Below, piece after piece: positions 14,492 to 14,664 of a DNA stretch of 14,664 nt. Position 1 is the stretch's first letter. Every line of letters begins with the position of its first letter. The notes beneath the pieces were generated by a model that ran no database searches, was not told the DNA's origin, and saw only the letters and a list, made by a program, of their open reading frames with translations. Made by a program: the position numbers and the translations under genes. Source of the stretch: Acidobacteriota bacterium (lineage in GTDB: Bacteria; Acidobacteriota; Terriglobia; Terriglobales; Acidobacteriaceae); contig JAJXZK010000051.1 in assembly GCA_021780095.1 (NCBI GenBank), positions 1 to 14,664 on the forward strand. Direction: 5' to 3'.

Positions 14492-14664
14492 CAAATCCTC
14501 CGCCAGCTAGGCGATACTGGACCTACTTAGAGAAACTAGTCACCCCAGGGCCACGGTCCGTGAGTCCAACATAGTGTCGCCTGCGGGCTTTCCCTAGATC
14601 AAGGGCAATGTGGTAATCTCGACGATTAGCGTCCAGCATATTGGATAGAACGCCAGGACCCTTA
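14492..14664 (-). promoter_or_regulatory. upstream region of the right-hand cluster, with an 11 bp palindrome
   Basis: This region precedes the GH20b-like gene. It contains CACGG-T-CCGTG at 14552-14562, a perfect odd-centred dyad about 60 bases before the ATG, suited to a repressor or activator half-site pair but short enough to be accidental. I could not identify a convincing -35/-10 pair with proper spacing. No reading frame here looks coding. Confidence 0.25.

Noticed and set aside
1..14664. CRISPR array, tRNA, insertion sequence or phage integration signals
   Set aside because: There are no regularly spaced repeats, no transposase or integrase frames, and no tRNA-like cloverleaf recognised. 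The tadC-to-edge and GH20b junctions carry no visible terminal repeats.

Overview
The window (about 55% GC by eye) looks like a chromosomal segment of a soil-type Gram-negative bacterium, most probably an Acidobacteriota member (Terriglobia-like). This is inferred from the combination of a Tad/Flp pilus assembly operon paired with a sigma-54 activator, a small lysine-rich exported protein, a large family of beta-helix GH28-like enzymes with Tat signals, and a GH20b-type protein. No rRNA, tRNA, CRISPR array, transposase or phage gene was found.

Left third (1-5400, minus strand): a compact operon transcribed right to left, cpaA (prepilin peptidase) - tadZ/cpaE (ParA-like localisation ATPase) - tadA/cpaF (secretion ATPase) - tadB - tadC (inner-membrane platform), closed by a 31-codon membrane microprotein (175-270) that conventional ORF length limits miss. 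This is the inner-membrane engine of a Tad pilus. The pilin, CpaB, secretin and TadE/F/G genes are not in the window. A sequence with the exact spacing of a sigma-54 (-24/-12) promoter lies 41 bases upstream of cpaA.

Centre (5400-9740): a roughly 590-base intergenic region separates the tad operon from a divergent NtrC-type sigma-54 activator (5985-7379) with a degenerate receiver domain. The activator overlaps by 37 bases a large multi-pass membrane protein (7343-8920) with features reminiscent of GT-C glycosyltransferases. The natural reading is an activator that switches on the divergent pilus operon through the sigma-54 promoter. The membrane protein is co-expressed with it, but its role is unknown. 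Convergent to it is a small gene for a secreted, very basic, lysine-rich protein (9102-9323), followed by about 400 bases without a convincing gene.

Right third (9741-14664, minus strand): a metabolic cluster reading right to left. It holds a signal-peptide-bearing GH20b-like protein that ends where the catalytic barrel should begin (13970-14491), a class III (GSA-type) aminotransferase, a 3-hydroxyacyl-CoA dehydrogenase-family oxidoreductase with an extra N-terminus, and a Tat-exported GH28-like beta-helix protein lacking several canonical catalytic residues. Intergenic gaps of about 50 bases suggest one transcript. The substrate is unknown; a uronic or amino-sugar-acid pathway is a hypothesis only.

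The most interesting points are the predicted sigma-54 control of the Tad machine by its divergent activator, the tadC-linked microprotein, and the unexplained aminotransferase/dehydrogenase/GH28 cassette with the truncated GH20-like gene at its head.
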